Assembly (NCBI GenBank): GCA_959020035.1
Contig: CAUEQX010000127.1
Location: forward strand, 1-5,207
DNA: 5,207 bases
Direction: 5' to 3'
From: an uncultured Collinsella sp.
Lineage (GTDB): Bacteria > Actinomycetota > Coriobacteriia > Coriobacteriales > Coriobacteriaceae
The stretch's first letter is position 1. Every line of letters starts with the position of its first letter. Positions 1-5,207 of the stretch are shown one piece after another. The notes beneath the pieces were generated by a model, which was not told the DNA's origin, did no database searches, and worked only from the letters and a program-made list of their open reading frames with translations. The position numbers and the translations under genes are program-made.

Positions 1-972
1 TGCGGTGACGTCGATGCCCATCTTGGAGCACAGACGCGCCACCAGATAGAGACCGATGCCCGTTGCGCGCTTGGTGGTGTGGCCGTTGTCGCCGGTAAAG
101 CCCTTCTCGAACACGCGCGGCAGGTCGGCCGCGCTCACGCCGCAGCCGTTGTCCGCAACGGTGAGCTCGATGCGCTCGCTTGCCAGACCTTCGTCCAACA
201 ACGCGCCCGAAAACACAATCTTCGCACCGTCCTCACGCGCATATTTAATGCTGTTCTGAATGAGCTGGCCCAGAATAAACTCGAGCCACTTTTCGTCGGT
301 AAAGACCTCAAAGTCGAGGTTCTCGCACACCGGCGCCACGTGTGCCGCGATGAGCTCACGCGCATTGGCCTTGATTGCGCCCGTCACCAGAGCCTTGAGG
401 TTCCAGCGTCGAATCAGGTAATCGCGCTCCACAACCTCCGAGCGCGCGTAGTACAGCGCCTGGTCGATATAGCGCTCCACGCGAGCCAGCTCGCGACCCA
501 GGTCATCCACACGCGACAGGTCGTCTTCGCTGCCATCCAGGTTTTCCAAAATCAGATGGGCCGCCGCCAGAGGCAGCTTGGCCTCGTGGACCCAGCTCTC
601 GATATAGTCGCGATAGTCATCGGTCTGACGCCGGCCTTCGGCAACCTCGTCGCATGCCGCCTTGCCCACCCGGCGCAAGACCTCGTACTCGAGCTCGCCC
701 TCGGCATAGGTCGGGCATTGCACCATCTCCTGCACCCATGCGGGACTCTCGAGCTCCTCGGCCGCGCGCTCCAACTGACGCAGAAAACGGCGACGGCGAG
801 CGTATTCGATCACGATGCCGAGCATGCCAAAGATAAAGGACACGCCGACCGCCACGACCACGATAGAGACGGGTGCACCGGCGACCGTCAGCACAAAGCA
901 GCTCAGCAGCACGCCGCACGTCCACACGGCGACGGGAAGCAGTGCGTCTTTAAAGAACTTGCCAAACGACAT
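1..972 (-). CDS. Sensor histidine kinase, BceS/GraS-like intramembrane-sensing type (C-terminus cut by window edge)
   Basis: The minus-strand frame is open from an ATG at 972 to the window edge, giving 324 codons without a stop. Residues about 12-33 and 35-57 form two membrane helices with almost no external loop, followed by a basic stretch (RRRR at 60-63) and a cytoplasmic helical linker. The H-box is WVHEAKLP with phospho-acceptor His129. Further on come YARSE (about 175-179), the N-box QNSIKY (Asn240), the G1 box DNGCGV (274-279), the F-box FEKGFTG (288-294) and the G2 box GIGLYL (305-310). The family is usually about 330-350 residues, so only the last strand of the ATPase domain is missing. 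The short sensor and the WVH-x-x-K-x-P H-box match the BceS/GraS class, which autophosphorylates and signals with Bce-type ABC transporters against antimicrobial peptides. Family function is known; the inducer here is not visible. The Shine-Dalgarno AGGGG (979-983) overlaps the stop codon of the upstream regulator gene, suggesting translational coupling. Confidence 0.9.
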   Translation of the reverse strand, partial: MSFGKFFKDALLPVAVWTCGVLLSCFVLTVAGAPVSIVVVAVGVSFIFGMLGIVIEYARRRRFLRQLERAAEELESPAWVQEMVQCPTYAEGELEYEVLRRVGKAACDEVAEGRRQTDDYRDYIESWVHEAKLPLAAAHLILENLDGSEDDLSRVDDLGRELARVERYIDQALYYARSEVVERDYLIRRWNLKALVTGAIKANARELIAAHVAPVCENLDFEVFTDEKWLEFILGQLIQNSIKYAREDGAKIVFSGALLDEGLASERIELTVADNGCGVSAADLPRVFEKGFTGDNGHTTKRATGIGLYLVARLCSKMGIDVTA

Positions 973-981
973 AGCCGGCCC

Positions 982-1653
982 CTAGACCGAATAGCCCTGG
1001 CCGCGGTGCGTTGTCAAATACCCCTTGATGCCGATTTTTTCGAGCGTGGTGCGCAGGCGGTTGATGTTGACGGTAAGCGTATTGTCGTCCACGAAGGCGT
1101 CGGAGTCCCACAGATCCTGCATGATGGCCGAGCGCGAAACAATCTTGCCCGCGCGGCTCAGAAGCAGCGAGAGAATACGCAGTTCGTTTTTTGTGAGCTC
1201 GGTGCTGGTGCCCGTTTGCGTGTTGGTGACCATGGAGCGTGCGAGGTCGAGCTCCAGTCCCTTGTGGACGAGCGTGCTGCGCTCGCCCGCCGCCGCGGTG
1301 CGACGCAGCAAGGCATTGATGCGCGCCACGAGCACGCGCGCGCTATAGGGCTTGGGAACAAAGTCGTCCGCGCCGAGCGTCATGGCCATGACCTCGTCGA
1401 TCTCGGTCGCGCGCGACGTGAGGACGATGATGGGAACCTCGGATTCGCGGCGAACCTCATGGCAGATATGCTGGCCGTCCTTGACGGGAAGCGTGAGGTC
1501 GAGCAGCACCAGGTCGGGCGCGGCGGCGAGAATATCGCGCGAAACATGCTCGAACGATTCGCAGGCCTCGACCTCAAAACCGGCACGGGCAAGGATGTCG
1601 GCAAGCTCACGACGAATGGGCTCGTCGTCCTCAACGATATAGATTAGCGCCAT
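982..1653 (-). CDS. Response regulator, OmpR/PhoB family, BceR-like
   Basis: This 223-residue protein is a normal full-length two-domain regulator. The receiver domain (1-~118) has the acidic pocket E8-D9-D10, phospho-acceptor Asp52 in LLDLTLP, the switch Thr79, Phe98 and the conserved Lys101-Pro102. A winged-helix DNA-binding domain fills about 128-223, with LTKNELRIL (wing/helix 1 region), the recognition-helix region VDDNTLTVNINRLR and the terminal TTHRGQGYSV. The recognition-helix segment and short linker are typical of BceR/GraR-type regulators. It would be phosphorylated by the kinase that starts 9 bases downstream and then bind DNA to control transcription, classically of a peptide-detoxifying ABC transporter; that target is inferred. 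The start is the ATG at 1653. The upstream purine-rich stretch GGGGCGGA is only a weak ribosome site, but the receiver domain starts at once (MALIYIVEDD), so no later start is plausible. Confidence 0.95.
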   Translation of the reverse strand: MALIYIVEDDEPIRRELADILARAGFEVEACESFEHVSRDILAAAPDLVLLDLTLPVKDGQHICHEVRRESEVPIIVLTSRATEIDEVMAMTLGADDFVPKPYSARVLVARINALLRRTAAAGERSTLVHKGLELDLARSMVTNTQTGTSTELTKNELRILSLLLSRAGKIVSRSAIMQDLWDSDAFVDDNTLTVNINRLRTTLEKIGIKGYLTTHRGQGYSV

Positions 1654-1685
1654 GGATTCCGCCCCACTCTTGGTTGTCTTGCCCC

Positions 1686-1691
1686 ATTATG
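1686..1691 (-). promoter_or_regulatory. Possible -10 element for the response regulator/kinase operon
   Basis: The minus strand reads CATAAT here, one mismatch from TATAAT. Transcription would start near 1679 and leave a leader of about 25 bases before the ATG at 1653. No convincing -35 hexamer lies 16-18 bases upstream, so this would need an activator (possibly the regulator itself) or is a chance match. Confidence 0.25.
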
Positions 1692-1733
1692 ACCGCGGAT
1701 CCGCAGATACGCGCCTCACGCGGCACCAAAGTG

Positions 1734-1743
1734 ACAGAACTGT
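1734..1743. repeat. Short inverted repeat ACAG-AA-CTGT, operator-like
   Basis: A 10-base palindrome with 4-base arms around two central bases sits about 43-48 bases upstream of the possible -10 element at 1686-1691. Its placement would suit an activator site, and the ACA...TGT arms loosely recall Bce-type regulator sites. The arms are short, so chance is a real alternative. Confidence 0.2.
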
Positions 1744-1777
1744 TCGCGAGTGGCAGAGGCTTGCCTCTCGCTCGCGA
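1744..1777. repeat. Two-tier inverted repeat upstream of the two-component system
   Basis: Outer arms TCGCGAG (1744-1750) and CTCGCGA (1771-1777) pair perfectly over 7 bases. Inner arms AGAGGC (1755-1760) and GCCTCT (1763-1768) pair over 6 bases with two bases between them. An asymmetric internal loop (4 and 2 bases) separates the tiers. In RNA this would form a stem closed by a CAAG or CTTG tetraloop. No T-run follows on either strand, so it is not a standard intrinsic terminator. It lies in the gap between the unknown gene and the response regulator, about 90 bases before the regulator start. It could be an mRNA structure or a protein-binding site. Confidence 0.55.
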
Positions 1778-1784
1778 CGAGCAC

Positions 1785-1810
1785 GGGAATTAAATGAGTT
1801 TTTAATCCCC
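1785..1810. repeat. Imperfect hairpin just downstream of the unknown gene
   Basis: Arms GGG-A-ATTAAA (1785-1794) and TTTAAT-C-CCC (1801-1810) pair with one mismatch around a 6-base loop. It begins 16 bases after the stop codon of the 243-residue gene, the usual position for a transcription terminator. On the minus strand it is not followed by a T-run, so termination would be weak or absent. It may instead protect an mRNA 3' end. Confidence 0.35.
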
Positions 1811-1826
1811 GTCCCAGAAACATCAT

Positions 1827-2558
1827 TTAGCGGCGGGCACGGAGCTTTTCGTAGCCTTCGGCGAAGAAGGCGACCGTGGCGGCGTCGGAGTCGGCGGCGT
1901 CGGAGTCGGCGGCGGCAACCACACCGTGCTCGTCGCTCACCAGAAACAGCGCACCCTTGAGCTGCGCGGGAATGTCTACGCGCGTGACCGGGATGCCCTT
2001 GGTCTGGGCCAGCTGCTCGATGAGCGTCGCCGTGCCGCACAGGCACTCGTCCGCCGGCGCCACAAAGGCCAGCTCGCCGTTATCGACGGCGGCGAGCAGC
2101 TCGGGCGCCACGCCGGTTTCGTCGGCCTCGGAGCGGGCCTCGGCGGAGCGGGCACGTAGCGCCTTAGCCGACGTATCGGCCAGCGGCTCGTACTCGCCCA
2201 CCGTCATGGCGGCGTTGCCATTGACGTCGATCACCAGCATGAGTACGCCGTCGTGCGCAGTGTAATCGCCCTCGGCAAGCGACCACTCAACGTGCTGTTT
2301 AGCCCAGCTGAGCATGTTATGGGTAAGCGGCTCGCCCTGCACCAGGCGCTCGGACAGTGCGCGAATGTGGCGGTTGAGCATGGGCACCTTTTTGTTGGAC
2401 ATGCGCCAACGGCAGACAAGCGCGGGCTTGTCGAGCGTGAACTTCTCGACCGCCTCCTGATTGGCGCAAAAGTCCTCGTACGCACGCTGATCCTCGGCAT
2501 TGCCAAACAGCTCGGCATCATCAATCTGGGGCATGGTTGTACCTTTCGTGTTAGTCAT
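1827..2558 (-). CDS. Conserved-looking hypothetical protein, cytosolic, function unknown
   Basis: I do not recognise the family of this 243-residue protein. It has no signal peptide and no membrane helix. The N-terminal third is helical and polar, with a conserved-looking patch LVCRWRMSNKKVPMLNRHIR (48-67). A buried strand follows at VLMLVIDVNG (105-114), then a charged Ala/Glu-rich segment (131-150), ECLCGTATLIEQL (171-183) with two cysteines, a strand ALFLVSDEHG (203-212), and an Ala/Asp/Ser repeat (215-227) before a basic tail. A small mixed alpha/beta protein is likely. Coding status is supported by length, third-position GC bias and ribosome sites. There are two possible starts: ATG at 2558 (upstream AGAGG) and ATG at 2534 (upstream AAAGG, protein beginning MPQIDDAEL, 235 residues). 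If the TATAAG at 2567-2572 is the -10 box, transcription would begin almost at 2558 and the 2534 start becomes more likely. It lies between the purH terminator and the two-component genes on the same strand; linkage to either is not proven. Confidence 0.8.
   Translation of the reverse strand: MTNTKGTTMPQIDDAELFGNAEDQRAYEDFCANQEAVEKFTLDKPALVCRWRMSNKKVPMLNRHIRALSERLVQGEPLTHNMLSWAKQHVEWSLAEGDYTAHDGVLMLVIDVNGNAAMTVGEYEPLADTSAKALRARSAEARSEADETGVAPELLAAVDNGELAFVAPADECLCGTATLIEQLAQTKGIPVTRVDIPAQLKGALFLVSDEHGVVAAADSDAADSDAATVAFFAEGYEKLRARR
1878..1913. repeat. 15-bp in-frame tandem repeat inside the unknown gene
   Basis: The unit GGCGGCGTCGGAGTC occurs twice in direct succession (1878-1892 and 1893-1907), followed by the first 6 bases of a third copy. 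On the coding strand it gives two DSDAA units (residues 218-227) with an Ala run before them. The frame is preserved by the 15-base unit, so copy number could vary between strains without breaking the gene. Confidence 0.85.
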
Positions 2559-2566
2559 TCCGTCCT

Positions 2567-2572
2567 CTTATA
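2567..2572 (-). promoter_or_regulatory. Possible -10 element for the unknown gene
   Basis: The minus strand reads TATAAG, five of six matches to TATAAT, directly after the purH terminator. No good -35 hexamer is seen 16-18 bases upstream; TTTGGA at 2588-2593 gives only a 15-base spacer and a poor match. A start near 2560 would leave a 26-base leader with AAAGG for the ATG at 2534. Confidence 0.35.
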
Positions 2573-2574
2573 CC

Positions 2575-2610
2575 AAAAAGACGGCCCTCCAAACGGAGCA
2601 GCCGTCTTTT
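2575..2610 (-). terminator. Intrinsic terminator of purH (probably bidirectional)
   Basis: AAAAGACGGC (2576-2585) pairs perfectly over 10 bases with GCCGTCTTTT (2601-2610). A further 4-bp stem CTCC/GGAG closes on an AAAC loop, separated from the first by a small internal loop. On the minus strand the stem ends in a run of five T, about 30 bases after the purH stop. On the plus strand it ends in four T, but no plus-strand gene runs into it. This isolates purH transcription from the next gene. Confidence 0.9.
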
Positions 2611-2639
2611 GCAGAGATTATTTTGTCCCAGGGCGGAAC

Positions 2640-4247
2640 TTAGTGACGGAAATGCCTGGCTCCGGTGAACACCATCGCGATGCCATGCTCATTGCAGGCC
2701 TGGATGCTCTCGTCGTCGCGCTTGGAGCCGCCGGGCTGAATGATGCAGGTCACGCCGTGCGCGGCAAGCACGTCGACGTTGTCGCGGAACGGGAAGAACG
2801 CGTCGCTTGCACAGGCAAAGCCGCCCTTCTCCACGCCCTCGCGCTCGCAGAAGTCCTCGGCGCGCTCGCAGGCCAGCAGTGCGGAGTCAACGCGGTTGGG
2901 CTGACCCGGACCCATGCCAATGCCGGCCTTGCCCTTGGAGATCAGGATGGCGTTGGACTTGACGCCCTTGCAGACCTTCCAGGCAAACTCGAGCTCGGCC
3001 ATCTCGGCGTCGGTGGGCTTGCGGTCGGTGGGGAACGTAAAGGTCGCGGGGTCCTCGGTCACGTGGTCGACTTCCTGCACCAGCATGCCGCCGTCGACGG
3101 AGCGCAGCTCCACCTGGGCGCCGTGGTCCACGCCGCCGGTAGCCAACACGCGCAGGTTGGGGCGCTTGGCCATGCGCTCGAGCGCCTCGTCGGTGTAGCT
3201 CGGGGCGATGATGACCTCGACGAACTGCTTGTTCTGATCGGCAAAGTGCTCAACCAGCTCAAAGGGAACCTCGCGGTTGCAGGCGATGATGCCGCCAAAG
3301 GCGCTCTTGGGATCGCAGGCGAAGGCGCGATCGTAGGCGGCCGTGATGTCCTCGGCAACGGCGGAACCGCAGGGGTTTTGGTGCTTGAGGATCACGCAGG
3401 CCGGCTCGTCGAACTCGCGGACCAGGTTCCAGGCGGCGTCGGCATCCAGATAGTTGTTGTAGCTGAGCGGCTTGCCCTGGATCTGCTCGGAGCCCACGAG
3501 CGGGAACTGCGAGCTCGCGGTGTTCTCGCAGCCCTCGGCAAAGCGATAGACCGTGGCCTTCTGCTGCGGGTTCTCGCCATAGCGCAGGTCGTCGACCTTC
3601 TCCAGCGAAATCTCGAGCTTGGCAGAGGTGTCCGCCACGTCGCTTGCCTGGGCGGCAAGCCAACGGGAGATAGCCGTGTCGTAGGCGGCGGTGGTCTGGT
3701 AGACCTTCACCTGCAGGCGACGACGGGTGGAAAGCGTGGTGCAGCCACCGGTCTCGTGCATCTCGGCCAGGACGGCATCATAGTCGGCCGGGTCGGAGAT
3801 GACAGTAACACTCGTGGCGTTCTTGGCGGCAGAGCGCAGCATGGAGGGACCGCCGATGTCGATGTGCTCGATGGCATCCGCGAAGGTGACCTCGGGATTA
3901 GCGACGGTCTTCTCGAACTCGTACAGGTTGACGACGACCAGATCGATCAGCTTAATACCGTGCTGAGCGGCCTCCTGCATGTGCTGCTCGGAATCGCGGC
4001 GGGCCAGCAGTGCGCCGTGAACCTTGGGGTGCAGGGTCTTAACGCGGCCGTCCATCATCTCGGGATAGCCCGTGAACTCCTCGATGGGGGTTACGGGAAC
4101 GCCCGCATCCTCGATGGCACGAGCCGTGCCGCCCGTAGAGATGATCTCGACGCCAAAGTCATCGACCAGCGTCCGTGCGAAATCGACGACGCCCGTCTTA
4201 TCGGTAACCGAGATCAACGCGTGTGCGATCTTCACATCAGATCCCAT
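2640..4247 (-). CDS. purH: Bifunctional AICAR formyltransferase / IMP cyclohydrolase PurH
   Basis: This cytosolic enzyme catalyses the last two steps of de novo IMP synthesis. It formylates AICAR with 10-formyl-tetrahydrofolate to FAICAR, then closes the ring to IMP. The 535 residues match the usual family length (about 510-530), so it looks intact. The N-terminal cyclohydrolase domain (about 6-200) shows STGGTA (37-42), DGRVKTLHPKVHG (66-78), IDIGGPSMLRSAAKN (129-143) with Lys70 and Lys142 at the expected active-site positions. The C-terminal transformylase domain shows LRYGENPQQ (221-229), the catalytic Lys288-His289 pair in LKHQNPCG, SAFGGI (315-320), GIGMGPGQ (442-449), SDAFFPFRD (481-489), IQPGGS (503-508) and the typical ending RHFRH. 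Start is the ATG at 4247, with a consensus AGGAGG five bases before it. It appears monocistronic: a strong terminator follows, and the upstream neighbour is divergent. Regulation is not proven, but an AT-rich inverted repeat at 4322-4343 is a candidate operator. Confidence 0.98.
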   Translation of the reverse strand: MGSDVKIAHALISVTDKTGVVDFARTLVDDFGVEIISTGGTARAIEDAGVPVTPIEEFTGYPEMMDGRVKTLHPKVHGALLARRDSEQHMQEAAQHGIKLIDLVVVNLYEFEKTVANPEVTFADAIEHIDIGGPSMLRSAAKNATSVTVISDPADYDAVLAEMHETGGCTTLSTRRRLQVKVYQTTAAYDTAISRWLAAQASDVADTSAKLEISLEKVDDLRYGENPQQKATVYRFAEGCENTASSQFPLVGSEQIQGKPLSYNNYLDADAAWNLVREFDEPACVILKHQNPCGSAVAEDITAAYDRAFACDPKSAFGGIIACNREVPFELVEHFADQNKQFVEVIIAPSYTDEALERMAKRPNLRVLATGGVDHGAQVELRSVDGGMLVQEVDHVTEDPATFTFPTDRKPTDAEMAELEFAWKVCKGVKSNAILISKGKAGIGMGPGQPNRVDSALLACERAEDFCEREGVEKGGFACASDAFFPFRDNVDVLAAHGVTCIIQPGGSKRDDESIQACNEHGIAMVFTGARHFRH

Positions 4248-4252
4248 GCAGT

Positions 4253-4258
4253 CCTCCT
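4253..4258 (-). promoter_or_regulatory. Consensus Shine-Dalgarno of purH
   Basis: The minus strand reads AGGAGG, a perfect core, five bases before the ATG at 4247. It fixes the purH start and suggests efficient translation. Confidence 0.9.
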
Positions 4259-4321
4259 GTCTGGTACGCCGCCGTGCTCTGTGAGCCGGTGATACGTCGA
4301 TCTGCAGCGCTCGCGCAGCGG

Positions 4322-4343
4322 CATTGAAAATACTGATTCAATG
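4322..4343. repeat. AT-rich inverted repeat upstream of purH, candidate operator
   Basis: Perfect 7-base arms CATTGAA (4322-4328) and TTCAATG (4337-4343) flank 8 bases, in an otherwise GC-rich region. It lies 75-96 bases upstream of the purH start and about 180 bases before the acetyltransferase start. The size and symmetry suit a dimeric regulator, and the AT-rich centre (minus strand TATTTT at 4327-4332) could overlap a weak -10 box. It does not resemble the Firmicutes PurR box. The regulator is unknown. Confidence 0.45.
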
Positions 4344-4360
4344 TAGCGCATCGAGCGCGA

Positions 4361-4377
4361 CGTTGCACCCCGCAACG
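4361..4377. repeat. GC-rich inverted repeat in the divergent intergenic region
   Basis: CGTTGC (4361-4366) and GCAACG (4372-4377) are perfect 6-base arms around ACCCC. No T-run follows, so it is not a terminator. It sits 17 bases beyond the AT-rich repeat as seen from purH and may be a second binding site or a chance palindrome. Confidence 0.35.
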
Positions 4378-4413
4378 GGCGCATGTGCAGAAAAAGTTTG
4401 CGAGCGGAGGGGA

Positions 4414-4434
4414 TGGGCACGGCACTGGGCACGG
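4414..4434. repeat. 9-bp direct repeat TGGGCACGG, two copies, 12-base period
   Basis: TGGGCACGG occurs at 4414-4422 and 4426-4434; the core GGGCAC recurs at 4453-4458. The copies are 12 bases apart, about one helical turn plus, so a regulator could bind them on nearly the same face. They lie about 90-110 bases upstream of the acetyltransferase gene. No matching factor is recognised. Confidence 0.45.
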
Positions 4435-4458
4435 TGAGTTCATGGAACACAGGGGCAC

Positions 4459-4464
4459 CATAAT
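4459..4464 (+). promoter_or_regulatory. Possible -10 element for the acetyltransferase gene
   Basis: CATAAT, one mismatch from TATAAT, would give a start near 4471 and a leader of about 54 bases. No recognisable -35 hexamer is at 16-18 bases, so support is weak. It lies directly beside the third GGGCAC copy. Confidence 0.2.
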
Positions 4465-4524
4465 TTGATGCCAATGGCGTGGTAGAACTGTGCTCGATAT
4501 GCATCCGCAAAAGAAAGAGGCACC

Positions 4525-5166
4525 ATGGTCTCGCGGGTTCTCTACCGACCGTTTGATACCGAAGACTTCGACGCCATCGCGCTGATTCTGCAGCAGCTTT
4601 GGCATAACAATTCGGATAACGATGAGTACAACCGCCTTGAGGCCGCGTGCGACCTCGCCTACTGCCTTTCGTCGTCGACGTTTTCACAGGTTGCGGTGAT
4701 TGACGGCGAGGCGCGCGGTATTGCACTTGCACGCGCAGGACAGAACTCCGGCGTCACTATCAACGAGCATTGGATGGATACCGAACGCGCACTGCTATCG
4801 CAGATGCGTGAGCTGGAGCCCGATGCCTGCGCCGAGTATCTCTCGTTTGTGCGCGCAACCATCCGAACCAACAACCGCCTGCTCGAGAGCAGCCCGTTGC
4901 CGCACGACAACGAGGTCACGCTGCTGGTCGTGGATCGCGACGTCCATGGCCTGGGCGTTGGCACGGTTCTGCTCGATGCCGCGGTCTCGCACCTGTCCTC
5001 GCTTGGAGCGACGAGGGCGCACCTGTACACCGACTCCAACTGCTCGTGGAAGTTCTACGAGCTGCACGGCTTTAAGCGCACGGCCACGCACCGTGCCAAC
5101 CGCGAAGAGCGCCGTCACGACATGCCGCGCGAAAGCTTCCTCTACGAACTCGACCTAACAGCCTAA
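4525..5166 (+). CDS. GNAT-family N-acetyltransferase, substrate unknown
   Basis: The 213-residue protein has the GNAT fold, which transfers an acetyl group from acetyl-CoA to an amine. Strand 1 and helix 1 are at VLYRPFDTEDFDAI (5-18), and strands 2-3 at about 55-71 (VAVIDGEARGIALA). Strand 4 is VTLLVVD (131-137). The acetyl-CoA pyrophosphate loop HGLGVG (141-146) is followed by its helix to about 160, strand 5 RAHLYTD (164-170), motif B NCSWKFYELHGFKR (172-185) and the last strand SFLYELDL (204-211). In the loop, His141 stands where Arg or Gln is usual. Residues about 72-128 form an insertion absent from minimal GNATs, making the protein longer than the common 140-170 residues. Its helical character suggests a substrate lid or dimer contact, which is inference. 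Start ATG 4525 has AAAGAGG ending four bases upstream. It is divergent from purH and alone on its strand, so context gives no substrate. It is soluble, without membrane segments. Confidence 0.9.
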   Translation: MVSRVLYRPFDTEDFDAIALILQQLWHNNSDNDEYNRLEAACDLAYCLSSSTFSQVAVIDGEARGIALARAGQNSGVTINEHWMDTERALLSQMRELEPDACAEYLSFVRATIRTNNRLLESSPLPHDNEVTLLVVDRDVHGLGVGTVLLDAAVSHLSSLGATRAHLYTDSNCSWKFYELHGFKRTATHRANREERRHDMPRESFLYELDLTA

Positions 5167-5207
5167 ACCTGGCAGCCATACCTAGTCATTCAGGAACGTC
5201 CCCAGTG

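Noticed and set aside
79..1647. Long plus-strand open frame (522 codons) opposite the kinase and regulator genes
   Set aside because: It is antisense to two genes with complete catalytic motifs, its translation looks like no protein family, and high GC at third positions commonly opens such mirror frames.
1744..1777. Reading the strong inverted repeat as an intrinsic terminator of the unknown gene
   Set aside because: Neither strand has a T-run after the stem, and the innermost arms leave only two bases for a loop.
2253..4292. Very long plus-strand open frame (679 codons) opposite purH
   Set aside because: purH on the minus strand is certain. The mirror frame has a Gly/Ala/Val/Leu-rich translation with no recognisable domain and runs across the purH terminator and into the unknown gene.
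4301..4320. GCAGCG direct repeat close to the AT-rich inverted repeat
   Set aside because: Six bases with a GC-rich spacer in a GC-rich region is expected by chance.
4248..4524. Purine riboswitch or other structured leader before purH
   Set aside because: No conserved purine-riboswitch loop motifs or three-way junction pairing could be traced, and no terminator with a T-run lies between the possible promoter area and the purH start.
4232..4732. Minus-strand open frames reaching across the purH-acetyltransferase gap
   Set aside because: They overlap the start of the acetyltransferase on the opposite strand and the start of purH, have no good ribosome site, and give low-complexity Arg/Ser-rich translations.

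Overview
The window reads as a high-GC chromosomal stretch from a bacterium, most likely an actinobacterium of the Coriobacteriia type (Collinsella-like). This placement is an inference from base composition, strong GC bias at third codon positions and protein style. No rRNA or other marker gene is present to confirm it. No transposase, integrase, tRNA, CRISPR array or phage gene was recognised.

Layout from left to right. Positions 1-972 (minus strand) hold a sensor histidine kinase whose C-terminal end runs off the left edge. Positions 982-1653 (minus) hold its OmpR/PhoB-type response regulator, 9 bases upstream of the kinase and clearly in the same transcription unit. Both proteins resemble the BceRS/GraRS 'intramembrane-sensing' class, which answers cell-envelope-active peptides, usually together with an ABC transporter. 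No transporter is in the window; it could lie beyond position 1. A 173-base gap (1654-1826) contains nested inverted repeats. Positions 1827-2558 (minus) encode a 243-residue cytosolic protein of unknown function with a small 15-bp tandem repeat near its C-terminus. A strong intrinsic terminator (2575-2610) separates it from purH (2640-4247, minus), the full-length bifunctional enzyme for the last two steps of IMP synthesis. A 277-base divergent intergenic region (4248-4524) has an AT-rich 22-bp inverted repeat, a second inverted repeat and a direct repeat, but no gene. Positions 4525-5166 (plus) encode a GNAT-fold acetyltransferase. The last 41 bases are non-coding.

Functionally these look like three separate units: a purine biosynthesis gene closed by its own terminator, an unknown gene followed by (and perhaps partly co-transcribed with) an envelope-stress two-component system, and a divergent acetyltransferase. 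Nothing here amounts to a clearly new system. The best leads are the uncharacterised 243-residue gene, the structured gap upstream of the two-component system, and the operator-like repeats upstream of purH.
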